Below, piece by piece: positions 9,016-16,296 of a stretch of DNA of 22,913 nt. The DNA is from a virus, in the IMG/VR virus record IMGVR_UViG_3300019752_000191, positions 1-22,913 of that record. One strand, written 5' to 3'. The notes beneath the pieces were generated by a model. It had not been told where the DNA came from and made no database searches. It saw nothing but the letters and a program-made list of their open reading frames with translations. The translations under genes were made by a program, and so were the position numbers. Position 1 is the first letter of the stretch, and the number at the start of each line of letters is the position of its first letter.

Positions 9016-9717
9016 ATGGCAGGTGTTGTATCGCCCGAGTTGATGGGCAAAATTGATGAGGTTCTGGAGTTTGGAAAGCAGACTCCAGCAGCAAATAGAA
9101 AAGCGGTAGCTGATGCGCTAAAGCCTCTTCAGAACCATCGCGCAGAGTACCCTTTTGTTCGTGTTACGCCGAACCAAGCACTAGTTGACAGCAATAATAA
9201 TGGACGCCCTGATGGCTGGATTATTGGCTCACACATTCAGTGCGATGTCGTTGATTCGATAGTTACAGCTAAACCTTGGGATGAAAGAAGCGCACTAGAG
9301 CGTGAAATCATCACGGCGTGTGGAGGAGCTGAAGGTTTACATTATTGGCAAGCAAACAATGCAAATGTTTGGCGTTTAAGTTGGAGCAATGTGCCACAAG
9401 CAGATATTGATGAAGCAAAAGGATCAACCTTTTTATTTTATTTACCTTATCAGGGGCTTACTGCGCTTAGTCAGCGGGCGGTAACAAAAATCGAAGCCGG
9501 ATCAATTACAGATGCATCATTTACACGAGGCGCTGAAGTGGGAACTGCAAAACTGACTGGTTTTCACGGTAAGCCTGCAAATCGATATACCTCAACAACT
9601 AGTCGTGTCACCAGCACATCGGGTTCTGTATTGATTGCATTACCTGCGATTTTAAATGGAGTACACCCAGATGACCGCTGGGGATATTTTGGCGCAACAG
9701 CTAACGGAGTTGAATAA
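9016..9717 (+). CDS. Tail-fibre-associated protein of unknown function
   Basis: The protein has 233 residues, starts at ATG 9016, 15 bases after the fibre stop, and has AGGAGAAAG as ribosome binding site. No signal peptide or membrane segment is visible. The N-terminus (SPELMGKIDEVLEFGKQTPA) is helical. The rest looks like a beta-rich ligand-binding domain (NQALVDSNNNGRPDGWIIGS, YWQANNANVWRLSW), a style seen in carbohydrate-binding modules. Because it lies between fibre genes, a second receptor-binding or fibre-tip protein is likely, but the family is not recognised and the function is inference from context. Confidence 0.55.
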   Translation: MAGVVSPELMGKIDEVLEFGKQTPAANRKAVADALKPLQNHRAEYPFVRVTPNQALVDSNNNGRPDGWIIGSHIQCDVVDSIVTAKPWDERSALEREIITACGGAEGLHYWQANNANVWRLSWSNVPQADIDEAKGSTFLFYLPYQGLTALSQRAVTKIEAGSITDASFTRGAEVGTAKLTGFHGKPANRYTSTTSRVTSTSGSVLIALPAILNGVHPDDRWGYFGATANGVE

Positions 9718-9720
9718 AAA

Positions 9721-10113
9721 ATGGCTATTTACAAACAAAATGGCGTAGAAATTTTACGTGGAGCATTGGTTCCGCTTCAGCAAATTTCAGATGATCTCGA
9801 TATTCCACTGCATGAATTAACGGTTGGCGCTGAAACTGACGCAGAAAAACAAGCTGAGCGCAGAGTTGCAAAGCTGGCAGGCGTTGAATTTAACGGCGTC
9901 ATGTGCTCAGCAACATCTGAAGATCAGCATGGTTTGTCAGGTATCTGGATGCAGTTCGCGCTTGCAAAAATGCAAGGTCAAGAAATGCCGCCTGTTAACT
10001 TTCATTTTGAAAATGGCAGCAAGCTAGTGCTAACAACAGAAAACTTGGATGACTTCAAAGCGGTTTGGCTGCCGTTTCGCATGTCGTTCTTTCCAATGCC
10101 AGCTGCCGAGTAA
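9721..10113 (+). CDS. Small fibre-region protein (DUF4376-like pattern)
   Basis: The protein has 130 residues and starts 3 bases after the previous stop. The second half (AGVEFNGVMCSATSEDQHGLSG, then FENGSKLVLTTENLDDF) resembles the short domain found in many small phage proteins next to fibres: a G-x-F-x-G strand, then a helix, then a strand and helix resembling the DUF4376 type. These often act as fibre caps or assembly factors, but the role is not established. The domain link is a pattern impression and a profile search could fail to confirm it. That the gene is real is well supported by spacing and codon structure. Confidence 0.5.
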   Translation: MAIYKQNGVEILRGALVPLQQISDDLDIPLHELTVGAETDAEKQAERRVAKLAGVEFNGVMCSATSEDQHGLSGIWMQFALAKMQGQEMPPVNFHFENGSKLVLTTENLDDFKAVWLPFRMSFFPMPAAE

Positions 10114-10179
10114 TTTCAGATTAAAACACACTTCACTTTGGGCTAAGCCCTCATACACTAAAGCAATAGGAGCAACACA

Positions 10180-10851
10180 ATGGATGCTAATACACCAAAA
10201 ATTAGTACAGTAATGGAAACATTCGGTTATCAAGCCGGTTACGCGATTGACCAGCGCTTAAAAAGCATGGACCAAGCGTTAAAAACTAAAATTGACCAAG
10301 AGGTTGCTGTACTCACTGGTAAAGATGAAAACTTCAACACCCTAATTAATAACCTGCTTCGCATTTCTGATGCTGAACCAGGCACGCCAGATTGGGATGA
10401 AGGTCAGAACCTTTACACGTTGATGACTAACAACTACATCGCGCTGGGTGACCGTATCACGGCGAATGAAGATGCTGTTGCTGCGATTAACACCTGGAAA
10501 ACAACCTTTGTTTCCCAGTACAACACCGCTATTGCAAACATCAATACCCGTATTGATGATGAAATTGCAGCACGTCAGGCTGAGATCACCCGCATTGAAG
10601 CGAAGGTTGGACAAAACGCGCTGAAAGGCAATGCTAATGAAGTTGAAATCACAGCAGCAAAGCAACGCTTGGATGCCGCTGAAGTTGCGATTAGTCAGCT
10701 ACAGACCACACAGACGCAGTATGGCGAAGATATTGCATTCATTAAAAGCCGCTTTGCTGATCTGGGTACATCGGACGCAATGCCACACTTTATGGAAGGT
10801 CTGAATGGGGCCGACTCTTCAGCGGGTTACTCGCCTTACGCACCTGCATAA
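10180..10851 (+). CDS. Coiled-coil phage structural protein, unknown
   Basis: This 223-residue protein starts at ATG 10180 with a clear AGGAG at 10168-10172. From about residue 85 to 195 it is almost wholly helical, with heptad-like spacing (IANINTRIDDEIAARQAEIT, then AAKQRLDAAEVAISQLQTTQ), and it ends with a short Gly/Ser/Pro-rich tail. It has no signal peptide or membrane helix. It is the last gene before a strong terminator, so it closes the fibre block. A trimeric stalk, fibre connector or tail-tip spacer would fit. No family is recognised. Confidence 0.55.
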   Translation: MDANTPKISTVMETFGYQAGYAIDQRLKSMDQALKTKIDQEVAVLTGKDENFNTLINNLLRISDAEPGTPDWDEGQNLYTLMTNNYIALGDRITANEDAVAAINTWKTTFVSQYNTAIANINTRIDDEIAARQAEITRIEAKVGQNALKGNANEVEITAAKQRLDAAEVAISQLQTTQTQYGEDIAFIKSRFADLGTSDAMPHFMEGLNGADSSAGYSPYAPA

Positions 10852-10892
10852 GCGTTAACACAGTACGGTTTTTTAAACCGGTAGCAGTACAG

Positions 10893-10920
10893 AAAGCCCG
10901 GCATTGTTCGGGCTTTTTTT
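10893..10920 (+). terminator. Rho-independent terminator after the tail fibre block
   Basis: AAAGCCCG (10893-10900) pairs with CGGGCTTT (10909-10916) around an 8-base loop, and the T run extends to 10920. A second small hairpin (CGGTTT/AAACCG, 10866-10880) lies just upstream. The next gene starts only 20 bases downstream. Confidence 0.88.
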
Positions 10921-10939
10921 GTTTAGTGAAGGTAGCTGT

Positions 10940-11467
10940 ATGAGTTTTAAAGATAATTATCACAGAGATATGTACCGCGCAGGTTTAGAAATCAGAAGGC
11001 TAATGCTTGGGTTAAATGGCAAGGCAAGTCAGGAGGATTTTGAAACAATTGTTGGCTCTTCTAAGGCAGGTATCACCCATTACCATGACGCATTCATTGC
11101 AAGTAATTCACCCCTCGCATTTAGCTTACCTGCTGCTGCCGAGTGGGTTACACAGACTATTCAGCATTACCCTGATTTTGATGCGGTACTGTTGCGGGTC
11201 TCTGGCAGTGATTGGCAGCTATTACATGACCAGTTAGCAGCAATTGCTCCTAAGTATCCTGCATTTAATGAAACCCTGAACCTTTGCCGTCAACGTTTTG
11301 GGCTGACCCACCCAGATGTGGTGGTCGATACTGAACCCGAAAAGCTACTGTTATTAAATTGGGATTTAACCCCTATGAGTCACTATTTAACACAATATGA
11401 CCAAGTGCAAACAGCCGTCTTATTGCAACTCTGGCCCAAGGGACAGATACCAGAGGTGTGGCTATGA
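10940..11467 (+). CDS. Phage protein of unknown function, first gene of the baseplate hub block
   Basis: I place the start at ATG 10940, preceded by GAAGGT (10928-10933), giving 175 residues. An upstream in-frame start at 10904 would lie inside the terminator hairpin and is rejected. The protein is soluble and mostly helical (MYRAGLEIRRLMLGLNGKAS, then FETIVGSSKAGITHYHDAF). No known domain is recognised. Its stop overlaps the start of the next gene (ATGA at 11464), and the three genes that follow are baseplate hub parts, so a role in baseplate or tail completion is likely but unproven. Confidence 0.55.
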   Translation: MSFKDNYHRDMYRAGLEIRRLMLGLNGKASQEDFETIVGSSKAGITHYHDAFIASNSPLAFSLPAAAEWVTQTIQHYPDFDAVLLRVSGSDWQLLHDQLAAIAPKYPAFNETLNLCRQRFGLTHPDVVVDTEPEKLLLLNWDLTPMSHYLTQYDQVQTAVLLQLWPKGQIPEVWL

Positions 11468-11940
11468 ATACACAATTGATGATCGACGGTAAAGCGATCC
11501 ATGGCCATGACTTAAACGTATCCTCTGTGCTGATTATGCCAAAAGCCGATTTGTCAGGGCAAAGCTCTGCAACAGATCAAGCAGACCTTGGTATAAAGCC
11601 TAAAAAAGTCACCGTGTCACTATCTATACCCTTTCTAGAGAAGCAGTGGCTCAGAGAGATCGTACAGCTATCAGAACAACGAGACAGTAAAGGCAGTGCA
11701 CAACCTTATGTCATTGTTGATTTACTCTGTGACGCACTGAATATTCGACAAGTGACGTTTTCAGACTCGGTTAATATCTTTGAACGTGATCAGGTTAGAG
11801 CATGGGAGGTGACGTTTACCTTATCTGAATACAAGTCACCGGCTGAAGTCGCAGAGAGTCGAAATAGTAGCCGAGGCGATTCAGGCTTAGGGTCTAGCTT
11901 TGAGGCCATTGCGGCACAGATTGACAAGGTGGTTGCATGA
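11464..11940 (+). CDS. Putative baseplate complex protein
   Basis: A 158-residue protein. I choose ATG 11464 because it overlaps the upstream stop (ATGA) and has AGAGGTG at the right distance. A GTG two codons earlier is also in frame. The fold looks beta-rich, with an early LMIDGKAIHGHDLNVSS, then KPKKVTVSLSIPFLEKQWLR and a C-terminal VRAWEVTFTLSEYKSPAEVA. This pattern resembles small baseplate complex proteins found before the gpD-like hub in some myoviruses. The genes after it (hub and spike) support that reading. Confidence in a baseplate role is moderate; the exact family is not confirmed. Confidence 0.6.
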   Translation: MNTQLMIDGKAIHGHDLNVSSVLIMPKADLSGQSSATDQADLGIKPKKVTVSLSIPFLEKQWLREIVQLSEQRDSKGSAQPYVIVDLLCDALNIRQVTFSDSVNIFERDQVRAWEVTFTLSEYKSPAEVAESRNSSRGDSGLGSSFEAIAAQIDKVVA

Positions 11941-12623
11941 AACTGGAACGACGTTTGTTTATTGGTGGAGTCGAATACCCAATTATTAAGTCTGATGCGA
12001 CATTACAACTGTCTAGCATTGGCCGTGCTGTGTTCATTGTTAGATCCAAGCAAAAGCCTACAGGCATTGTGTCGTTTCAAGCAGGCTATACCACTGGTAC
12101 ATGGTTTCATTATTTTTTGGGCATCATTAAAAACGCTGAGCGACGAGATAAGGGCAGCTGGATCGTAGACTGTAAAGAGTTATCAGAAGCTTTGTTACTG
12201 CCCTGCACTATTTCTTTACGTGACTGCTCAGTAGTCGATGTTGCGGCAGATATGCAGCGCAAAATAGGCATAAGCTTTGACCTACCTTCTGCTGATTATA
12301 CTCGCAACAGAATCCCTCGCTTTGCAAATACCACCGATGCATTGAGTGCCATACAAAATATTGGCCGTGCATTTAATATCCAGCAATTTATTTGGCAATT
12401 AATGCCTGATGGCCAAGTGTGGCTGGGGGATCACTCGGATAGCAAACATGCCAAGCAAGGCAGTATAAACATTCCGGAAAACTTATTCACAAAACAGAAA
12501 AGTAGCGGTCTGGCCACCCTACCCGCTTTGCCTGCTCTACGGGCAGGTATGATTGTAAATAATAAAACGTTGGATAGAGTCAGGCTCATTGAAATGGAGA
12601 CACACATCCAGTGGAGTTCATAA
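11937..12623 (+). CDS. Baseplate hub protein (gpD/gp27-like)
   Basis: A 228-residue protein overlapping the previous gene by 4 bases (ATGA at 11937). The start MKLERRLFIGGVEYPI, the strand pairs that follow, and the segments SEALLLPCTISLRDCSVVDV and GRAFNIQQFIWQLMPDGQVW resemble hub proteins of the late control D / gp27 type, which form the trimeric base on which the spike sits. At 228 residues it is shorter than P2 gpD, so it may be a reduced version. Its place just before the spike gene, overlapping it by 13 bases, is the usual hub-spike arrangement. Confidence 0.65.
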   Translation: MKLERRLFIGGVEYPIIKSDATLQLSSIGRAVFIVRSKQKPTGIVSFQAGYTTGTWFHYFLGIIKNAERRDKGSWIVDCKELSEALLLPCTISLRDCSVVDVAADMQRKIGISFDLPSADYTRNRIPRFANTTDALSAIQNIGRAFNIQQFIWQLMPDGQVWLGDHSDSKHAKQGSINIPENLFTKQKSSGLATLPALPALRAGMIVNNKTLDRVRLIEMETHIQWSS

Positions 12624-13207
12624 AAAATGCAATTCGTAAGTTTTACCCTGAAATTGCTAGCAGGCATCATTTGCCGCAATGGGCGCAAGTTCATCGAATA
12701 CCAGGGAATATTGTAGATGGCCAACTTTCAACCGAACTGGAGCCTGCTTATGCTGTGGATATTGTTGTATTAGATAAAAAGGGTAATCCAACAAAAACGG
12801 TCTATGAGTCCGTACCACTTCCTATTACGGGGGCTGGCCACTCACGCGGCATGTACTGTTTTCCTCCTGCTGGCACCTTGGTATTAATCCAGTTTGTTGA
12901 CGGCTCTCCCCAACACCCTGTGATTACAGATATTTACGCAACCGGTAAACACTTACCCGCACTTGCGGATAAAGAAACACTGATCCAGCAATCAGCTGCA
13001 ACTTATCTTCGCGCAACGATAGATGAAAGCTGGGATCTAAGAGCCAGAAATAAGGTTAGGATTGGTAATGCAGAAGTGGATTTAGTTGAAGAGGTTAGAC
13101 GGTTGGCTGACATCTTATCAACTCATACTCACCCAAAAGTTATGCCGCCCAAGCAGCAAGCAAGTATCAAGGCTATTGCCAACAATGTGGAAAAGATTAC
13201 ACGCTAA
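12611..13207 (+). CDS. Baseplate assembly protein V, tail spike (gpV/gp5-like)
   Basis: The 198-residue protein starts at GTG 12611, inside the end of the hub gene. Residues about 25-115 look like the OB-fold of gpV-type spike proteins: RGMYCFPPAGTLVLIQFVDG followed by HPVITDIY is close to the family signature. Near the C-terminus is an HxH motif (H172, H174 in STHTHPKV), of the kind that binds a metal ion at the tip of such spikes. The short length indicates a simple piercing spike without a lysozyme domain. It is the last late gene and is followed by a terminator at 13320-13361. Confidence 0.85.
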   Translation: MEFIKNAIRKFYPEIASRHHLPQWAQVHRIPGNIVDGQLSTELEPAYAVDIVVLDKKGNPTKTVYESVPLPITGAGHSRGMYCFPPAGTLVLIQFVDGSPQHPVITDIYATGKHLPALADKETLIQQSAATYLRATIDESWDLRARNKVRIGNAEVDLVEEVRRLADILSTHTHPKVMPPKQQASIKAIANNVEKITR

Positions 13208-13263
13208 AGTGTCCCACTTGGTCACACTGTCCCACCCCTACCCCTAAGCGATCAAACGCACAC

Positions 13264-13297
13264 AAAAAAGCCGCAGAGCCAACAGCCATGCGGCTTT
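13264..13297 (-). terminator. Terminator for the lysogeny operon (- strand)
   Basis: GCCGCA (13270-13275) pairs with TGCGGC (13289-13294). With flanking A/T pairs the stem reaches 9 bp around a 13-base loop. Read on the - strand, the stem is followed by six T (the A run at 13264-13269), so it ends transcription leaving the SEFIR gene. Confidence 0.75.
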
Positions 13298-13319
13298 CAG
13301 CCGTGTCATTCTGAACGAG

Positions 13320-13361
13320 CGGCGGGTGATCTCGCACTCCTCCTCACTTGCCGGCTTTTTT
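13320..13361 (+). terminator. Terminator for the late baseplate block (+ strand)
   Basis: CGGCGGGTGA (13320-13329) pairs with TCACTTGCCG (13344-13353), a 10-bp stem with two G-U pairs, followed by GC and six T (13356-13361). A second T run lies at 13364-13370. With the - strand terminator it separates two convergent operons. The rest of the 195-base gap (13208-13402) shows nothing else. Confidence 0.65.
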
Positions 13362-13402
13362 CATTTTTTTCTGCGATCTGAATCCTACAGCAATAAACCT
13401 TG

Positions 13403-14872
13403 TTAACTGCTTCCCAATTCGTCCAACATTAGTAACCGTTCAACATTTATAGAATCAAACCCTCTTACCTTCACACTTCTCTCTCTTTCAGGTAACTTGC
13501 GAATCTGATTTGCTAGCTCCTGCAAGCTTTCCACTCCAAAGATAGGTAGCAACTTATTCAAAAATTCACGATTACCCGCTCGCTGGATAACTTCAAAAGA
13601 GGCCTCCCGATATCCACAATACGACAACATAATGGGGAACCAATGCTTACCTTCATACCCAGATGAATTAAGGGCATATTCCCCCCTATAAAACCCAATG
13701 CGCTGACGAACATAAAGAATAAAATCAGCTTGCATCAAATGCTCAAGTGTTACATCTCCCTTCAAGCAACGTTTCTTAATTAAAGCTTCGCGAAGATGGT
13801 CTCTACGACCCTCATTCAATGACTCCAAATAAGGATAGAAAACGTCAAACCCGTAAGATCGCTTTTGGTGTGAATGCCGTCGATGGACGATGTGGAGTTT
13901 ATGTGTGGTCAAATAAGAAACGACTGTAAACCTGTGCTCTTTCAAGAAAGCAGCTACACAGCACAAAAATGCTTCATGCAAAAAAAACTTATAATTATCA
14001 TGCAAGATATTATGGCGACTATTGAAACCATCTTCCGGCCAAATATAGGGATAAAAATCTTCAAAAAAGCGATGCAACCTTTCAGCTATTTCTTCAGTAG
14101 CACTGTACCGAGCTAATAGAACAAAGACTTCAACAAGTTCATCTCTATAAGGCTGAAAAGCCTCAATACTTTTGACTATTTCGTCACGGAAATCACTAGC
14201 ACTTTTTGACGAATACTCATCTGGTATTCTAAATTCCTTCAGCCCACCTAATAGGGCATGAAAATACTCATCTAGTGCGCTTTTCATATAAGGACGAGCA
14301 CTTTTAATTGCATCGACTAAGCGCCTATGGGCTACTCCAGTATTTATGGTTATGAGGTTATCTTCTTCAAGGAAAGCGGGTGGCTTGTCTGCCAATGCAG
14401 GTTTTTTATAATACGGCTTATCGTAAATCCATCGGACTAAGCGCTCGTACTCATCTACATATTTGGAATCATCAGATAAATCGATGCATAGATTTTGTTT
14501 AGCATAGATCGGAATACAAAGCTCGTTATTCTCATCACGTTCATCTACAACAACAACAAACTTATTTTGCTTAGTTTTATTATAGATTTCCGATGAAATA
14601 ATCTGAGACTCAGACCCTACACCACCATCTCTAGAGTTTGCTTTTCTCGCATATTCCTTGTCACTAAAAATAATAACTTTATCAATATTTTTATCAGATA
14701 CCATTTGTTCCATGAAATGCGAAATATCATGGCCGGGCTTCAAATCCCAGACATCTAACCTAACATCAACACGTTGACTAGTAAGGTTCTCTGCAAACTG
14801 CACAACTTTTTTTTGATGTGCATCATTTGTCCAGCTATATGAAATAAATACTGTTGGTACGCTTATAGGCAT
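13403..14872 (-). CDS. SEFIR (TIR-related) domain protein, candidate anti-phage defence effector
   Basis: A 489-residue protein. Residues about 5-155 are a SEFIR domain: FISYSW (9-14), then LDVWDLKPGHDISHFMEQM (39-57), then GGVGSESQIIS (83-93). E88 lies where TIR-type NADases carry key residues, but that match is inferred. Residues about 165-489 are a mostly helical region with no family I recognise and no membrane segment; it may sense phage or oligomerise. Bacterial SEFIR proteins are known defence genes that deplete NAD+ and abort infection. It is last in the repressor operon, 43 bases behind a secreted-protein gene, a typical cargo position, and a terminator follows. Expression from the repressor promoter in the lysogen is inferred. 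A separate promoter in the 43-base gap cannot be excluded. Confidence 0.8.
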   Translation of the reverse strand: MPISVPTVFISYSWTNDAHQKKVVQFAENLTSQRVDVRLDVWDLKPGHDISHFMEQMVSDKNIDKVIIFSDKEYARKANSRDGGVGSESQIISSEIYNKTKQNKFVVVVDERDENNELCIPIYAKQNLCIDLSDDSKYVDEYERLVRWIYDKPYYKKPALADKPPAFLEEDNLITINTGVAHRRLVDAIKSARPYMKSALDEYFHALLGGLKEFRIPDEYSSKSASDFRDEIVKSIEAFQPYRDELVEVFVLLARYSATEEIAERLHRFFEDFYPYIWPEDGFNSRHNILHDNYKFFLHEAFLCCVAAFLKEHRFTVVSYLTTHKLHIVHRRHSHQKRSYGFDVFYPYLESLNEGRRDHLREALIKKRCLKGDVTLEHLMQADFILYVRQRIGFYRGEYALNSSGYEGKHWFPIMLSYCGYREASFEVIQRAGNREFLNKLLPIFGVESLQELANQIRKLPERERSVKVRGFDSINVERLLMLDELGSS

Positions 14873-14915
14873 TGCTTATTAAACCTTTTGACTACGACCA
14901 AATCATTACATGACA

Positions 14916-15386
14916 TTAAGATGGGTTATCTTCAATCAGGTGCTCAAAGCCCTGATCAGTAATTAATAAACGGGCGTCATTTAGCTCAAAGTATTCATCA
15001 CTGCTTGGCTCTACCAGCTTTAGTGAGACGCTAACCTCAGCCTTTTTCGCCTCTTTATCCAAAGACAAGATTTCTATATTCAAGCCAGTTGGGTGTTTTG
15101 AAGATTGCACAAAGTGCTTCTTATCCCAAGTACAAGAAATACTGGCATCCTTATCACTTCTCTGAGTCGATGAGAACTTAAAAGAATCTGAAACAGACTG
15201 ACGAAGTACGGTAAGAGAACAGTAGTTATAATCAGAAGCCCCAAAAATCACACTAACAGCCTGTTGCTCATTTAATGTGAAACTGTAATCGCTGACACTA
15301 ACAACTTTCATCGCTTCAGCATCAGCCCAAGCTGCTGGCATAGACAGGACACACATCACACCGGCCGACAATAAAAACTTTTTCAT
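14916..15386 (-). CDS. Secreted (periplasmic) protein of unknown function, prophage cargo
   Basis: The 156-residue precursor has a clear Sec signal peptide: MKK, a hydrophobic core to about residue 16, then a likely cut after AWA (residue 21). The Cys at 12 sits inside the hydrophobic core with no lipobox, so I expect a soluble periplasmic protein, not a lipoprotein. The mature part has two Cys (C56, C85), possibly a disulphide, and alternating strands. Its start is 3 bases after the repressor stop with AAGGA as ribosome binding site, so it is co-transcribed with the repressor. No family is recognised. A role in superinfection exclusion or as partner of the SEFIR protein is possible but inferred from context. 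Confidence 0.6.
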   Translation of the reverse strand: MKKFLLSAGVMCVLSMPAAWADAEAMKVVSVSDYSFTLNEQQAVSVIFGASDYNYCSLTVLRQSVSDSFKFSSTQRSDKDASISCTWDKKHFVQSSKHPTGLNIEILSLDKEAKKAEVSVSLKLVEPSSDEYFELNDARLLITDQGFEHLIEDNPS

Positions 15387-15389
15387 TCC

Positions 15390-15890
15390 TTATCCTTTAT
15401 TCACTTTCCACTTCTTAAACTCAGGCACAGCCCGCTCTATTTGCTTCTCAAGCCACACACGATCATCTTCATCGTGTGTGTCCATCCAATCATTAATAAA
15501 ACCTACGAGACGAGCACCCCGCCCCCCATGCTTTTTTCCGTCATCCCTAACATCAATTGAGCCGTGGTTGTTGTGCACGGCGACAGAGTTGTTCTCATAG
15601 TTGTAGTTATTATTATTTCCGTCACTTGAGGCACGGTATGAGCGTTTATCTACTGGACTAATTTGCCCTGTTTCTGGAGTGGTCTGGTTGGTCATTAACC
15701 ACAATGTGTACTCAGGGAATGCGTTGCAAACCTTTTGAATAATTTCAAGGTTAGGCTTTCTTTCAAGGCGTTCTATTTTTGTCATCGTTGATGTAGACAC
15801 ATCAAGCAACTTGCAAAATTCAACTCTATTCAGGCTTTCAGTCTCACGAAGGACTGCTATTTTCTCAACGAACGTATTGACTTTACTCAT
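15390..15890 (-). CDS. XRE-family phage repressor (CI-like, no peptidase domain)
   Basis: From ATG 15890 the protein has 166 residues. An in-frame GTG at 15902 would add four. Neither start has a good ribosome binding site. The N-terminal helix-turn-helix is clear (NRVEFCKLLDVSTSTMTKIE and on to FPEYTLWLMT). A linker rich in Asn (SDGNNNNYNYENNS) follows, then a short C-terminal helical segment (INDWMDTHDEDDRVWLEKQI). It lacks the S24/LexA-type self-cleavage domain, so RecA-driven autocleavage is unlikely. It heads the - strand operon and faces the early operon, and inverted repeats lie directly upstream. A lysogeny repressor is the best reading. Confidence 0.75.
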   Translation of the reverse strand: MSKVNTFVEKIAVLRETESLNRVEFCKLLDVSTSTMTKIERLERKPNLEIIQKVCNAFPEYTLWLMTNQTTPETGQISPVDKRSYRASSDGNNNNYNYENNSVAVHNNHGSIDVRDDGKKHGGRGARLVGFINDWMDTHDEDDRVWLEKQIERAVPEFKKWKVNKG

Positions 15891-15904
15891 TCGGGTATGC
15901 ACAA

Positions 15905-15925
15905 TTGGGTTTACCCAAATGGGTA
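15905..15925. promoter_or_regulatory. Overlapping inverted repeats, candidate repressor operator
   Basis: TTGGGT (15905-15910), ACCCAA (15913-15918) and TGGGTA (15920-15925) form two overlapping palindromes that share the middle arm: TTGGGT-TT-ACCCAA and TACCCA-AA-TGGGTA. A further GGGTA lies at 15893-15897. They sit 15 bases upstream of the repressor ATG, in the divergent control region, and suit autoregulation. Which protein binds is inferred. Confidence 0.6.
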
Positions 15926-15978
15926 TATATAAACATTAATAAAACCTATGGCGCATATACGCGCATATATAAACATTA
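15925..15978. repeat. 14-bp direct repeat and 10-bp tandem repeat in the early control region
   Basis: ATATATAAACATTA occurs at 15925-15938 and again at 15965-15978, exactly 40 bases apart. Between them GCGCATATA[CT] is repeated in tandem (15951-15960, 15961-15970). The TATATA cores are plausible -10 elements for promoters on either strand. I see no good -35 box. They may be binding sites for the Cox-like protein or the repressor. Confidence 0.6.
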
Positions 15979-15997
15979 GCACCGGAGAGTATAGCAA

Positions 15998-16207
15998 ATG
16001 AACATTGTTTTCAATGTGCCCTTTATGACCATCGCCCAGTTTGCTCAGCACACTGGCCTTAGTAAGTCTTATATCAGCAAAAAAGCACAAGACGGCACTT
16101 TTCCAACACTTCCAAAGAAAAGCCCTCGTGAGTCTGTCTTAATTAACTTGGTGCAGTTGACAGAAAATATTAAGCGTTTTGAAGAAAGTCAGGCAGCCGC
16201 AGCATGA
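15998..16207 (+). CDS. Small DNA-binding protein, Cox/excisionase-like
   Basis: The protein has 69 residues, starts at ATG 15998, and has GGAGAG (15984-15989) upstream. Residues 10-40 form a MerR/AlpA-like helix-turn-helix (MTIAQFAQHTGLSKSYISKK followed by AQDGTFP), as in Cox and other small phage excision and control proteins. It is the first early gene and faces the repressor across the divergent control region, exactly where P2-like phages place cox. It would shut off the repressor promoter and promote excision by bending DNA at the attachment site. A Cro-like role alone is the main alternative. Confidence 0.65.
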   Translation: MNIVFNVPFMTIAQFAQHTGLSKSYISKKAQDGTFPTLPKKSPRESVLINLVQLTENIKRFEESQAAAA

Positions 16208-16296
16208 AACAAGCCACCCGCTGTAAGCCATTCACACAAGCAACATATAAGGAGAAATACGACACAGAAATGAGTCCAGCGCGAGCCGCTGTATAA
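16204..16296 (+). CDS. Possible 30-residue small ORF after the Cox-like gene
   Basis: ATG 16204 overlaps the Cox-like stop (ATGA) and opens a 30-codon frame, starting MKQATRCKPF and ending MSPARAAV, with its TAA in the loop of a hairpin (16285-16301). The overlap suggests coupled translation. It may be a short leader peptide for the structured region that follows, or simply chance. No family is recognised. Confidence 0.3.
   Translation: MKQATRCKPFTQATYKEKYDTEMSPARAAV

Noticed and set aside
10904-10939. Upstream in-frame start for the gene at 10940
   Set aside because: It lies inside the terminator hairpin and T run. ATG 10940 has a good ribosome binding site.
13874-14116. 80-codon + frame opposite the SEFIR gene
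   Set aside because: It is antisense to a clear coding gene, with no ribosome binding site; a shadow.
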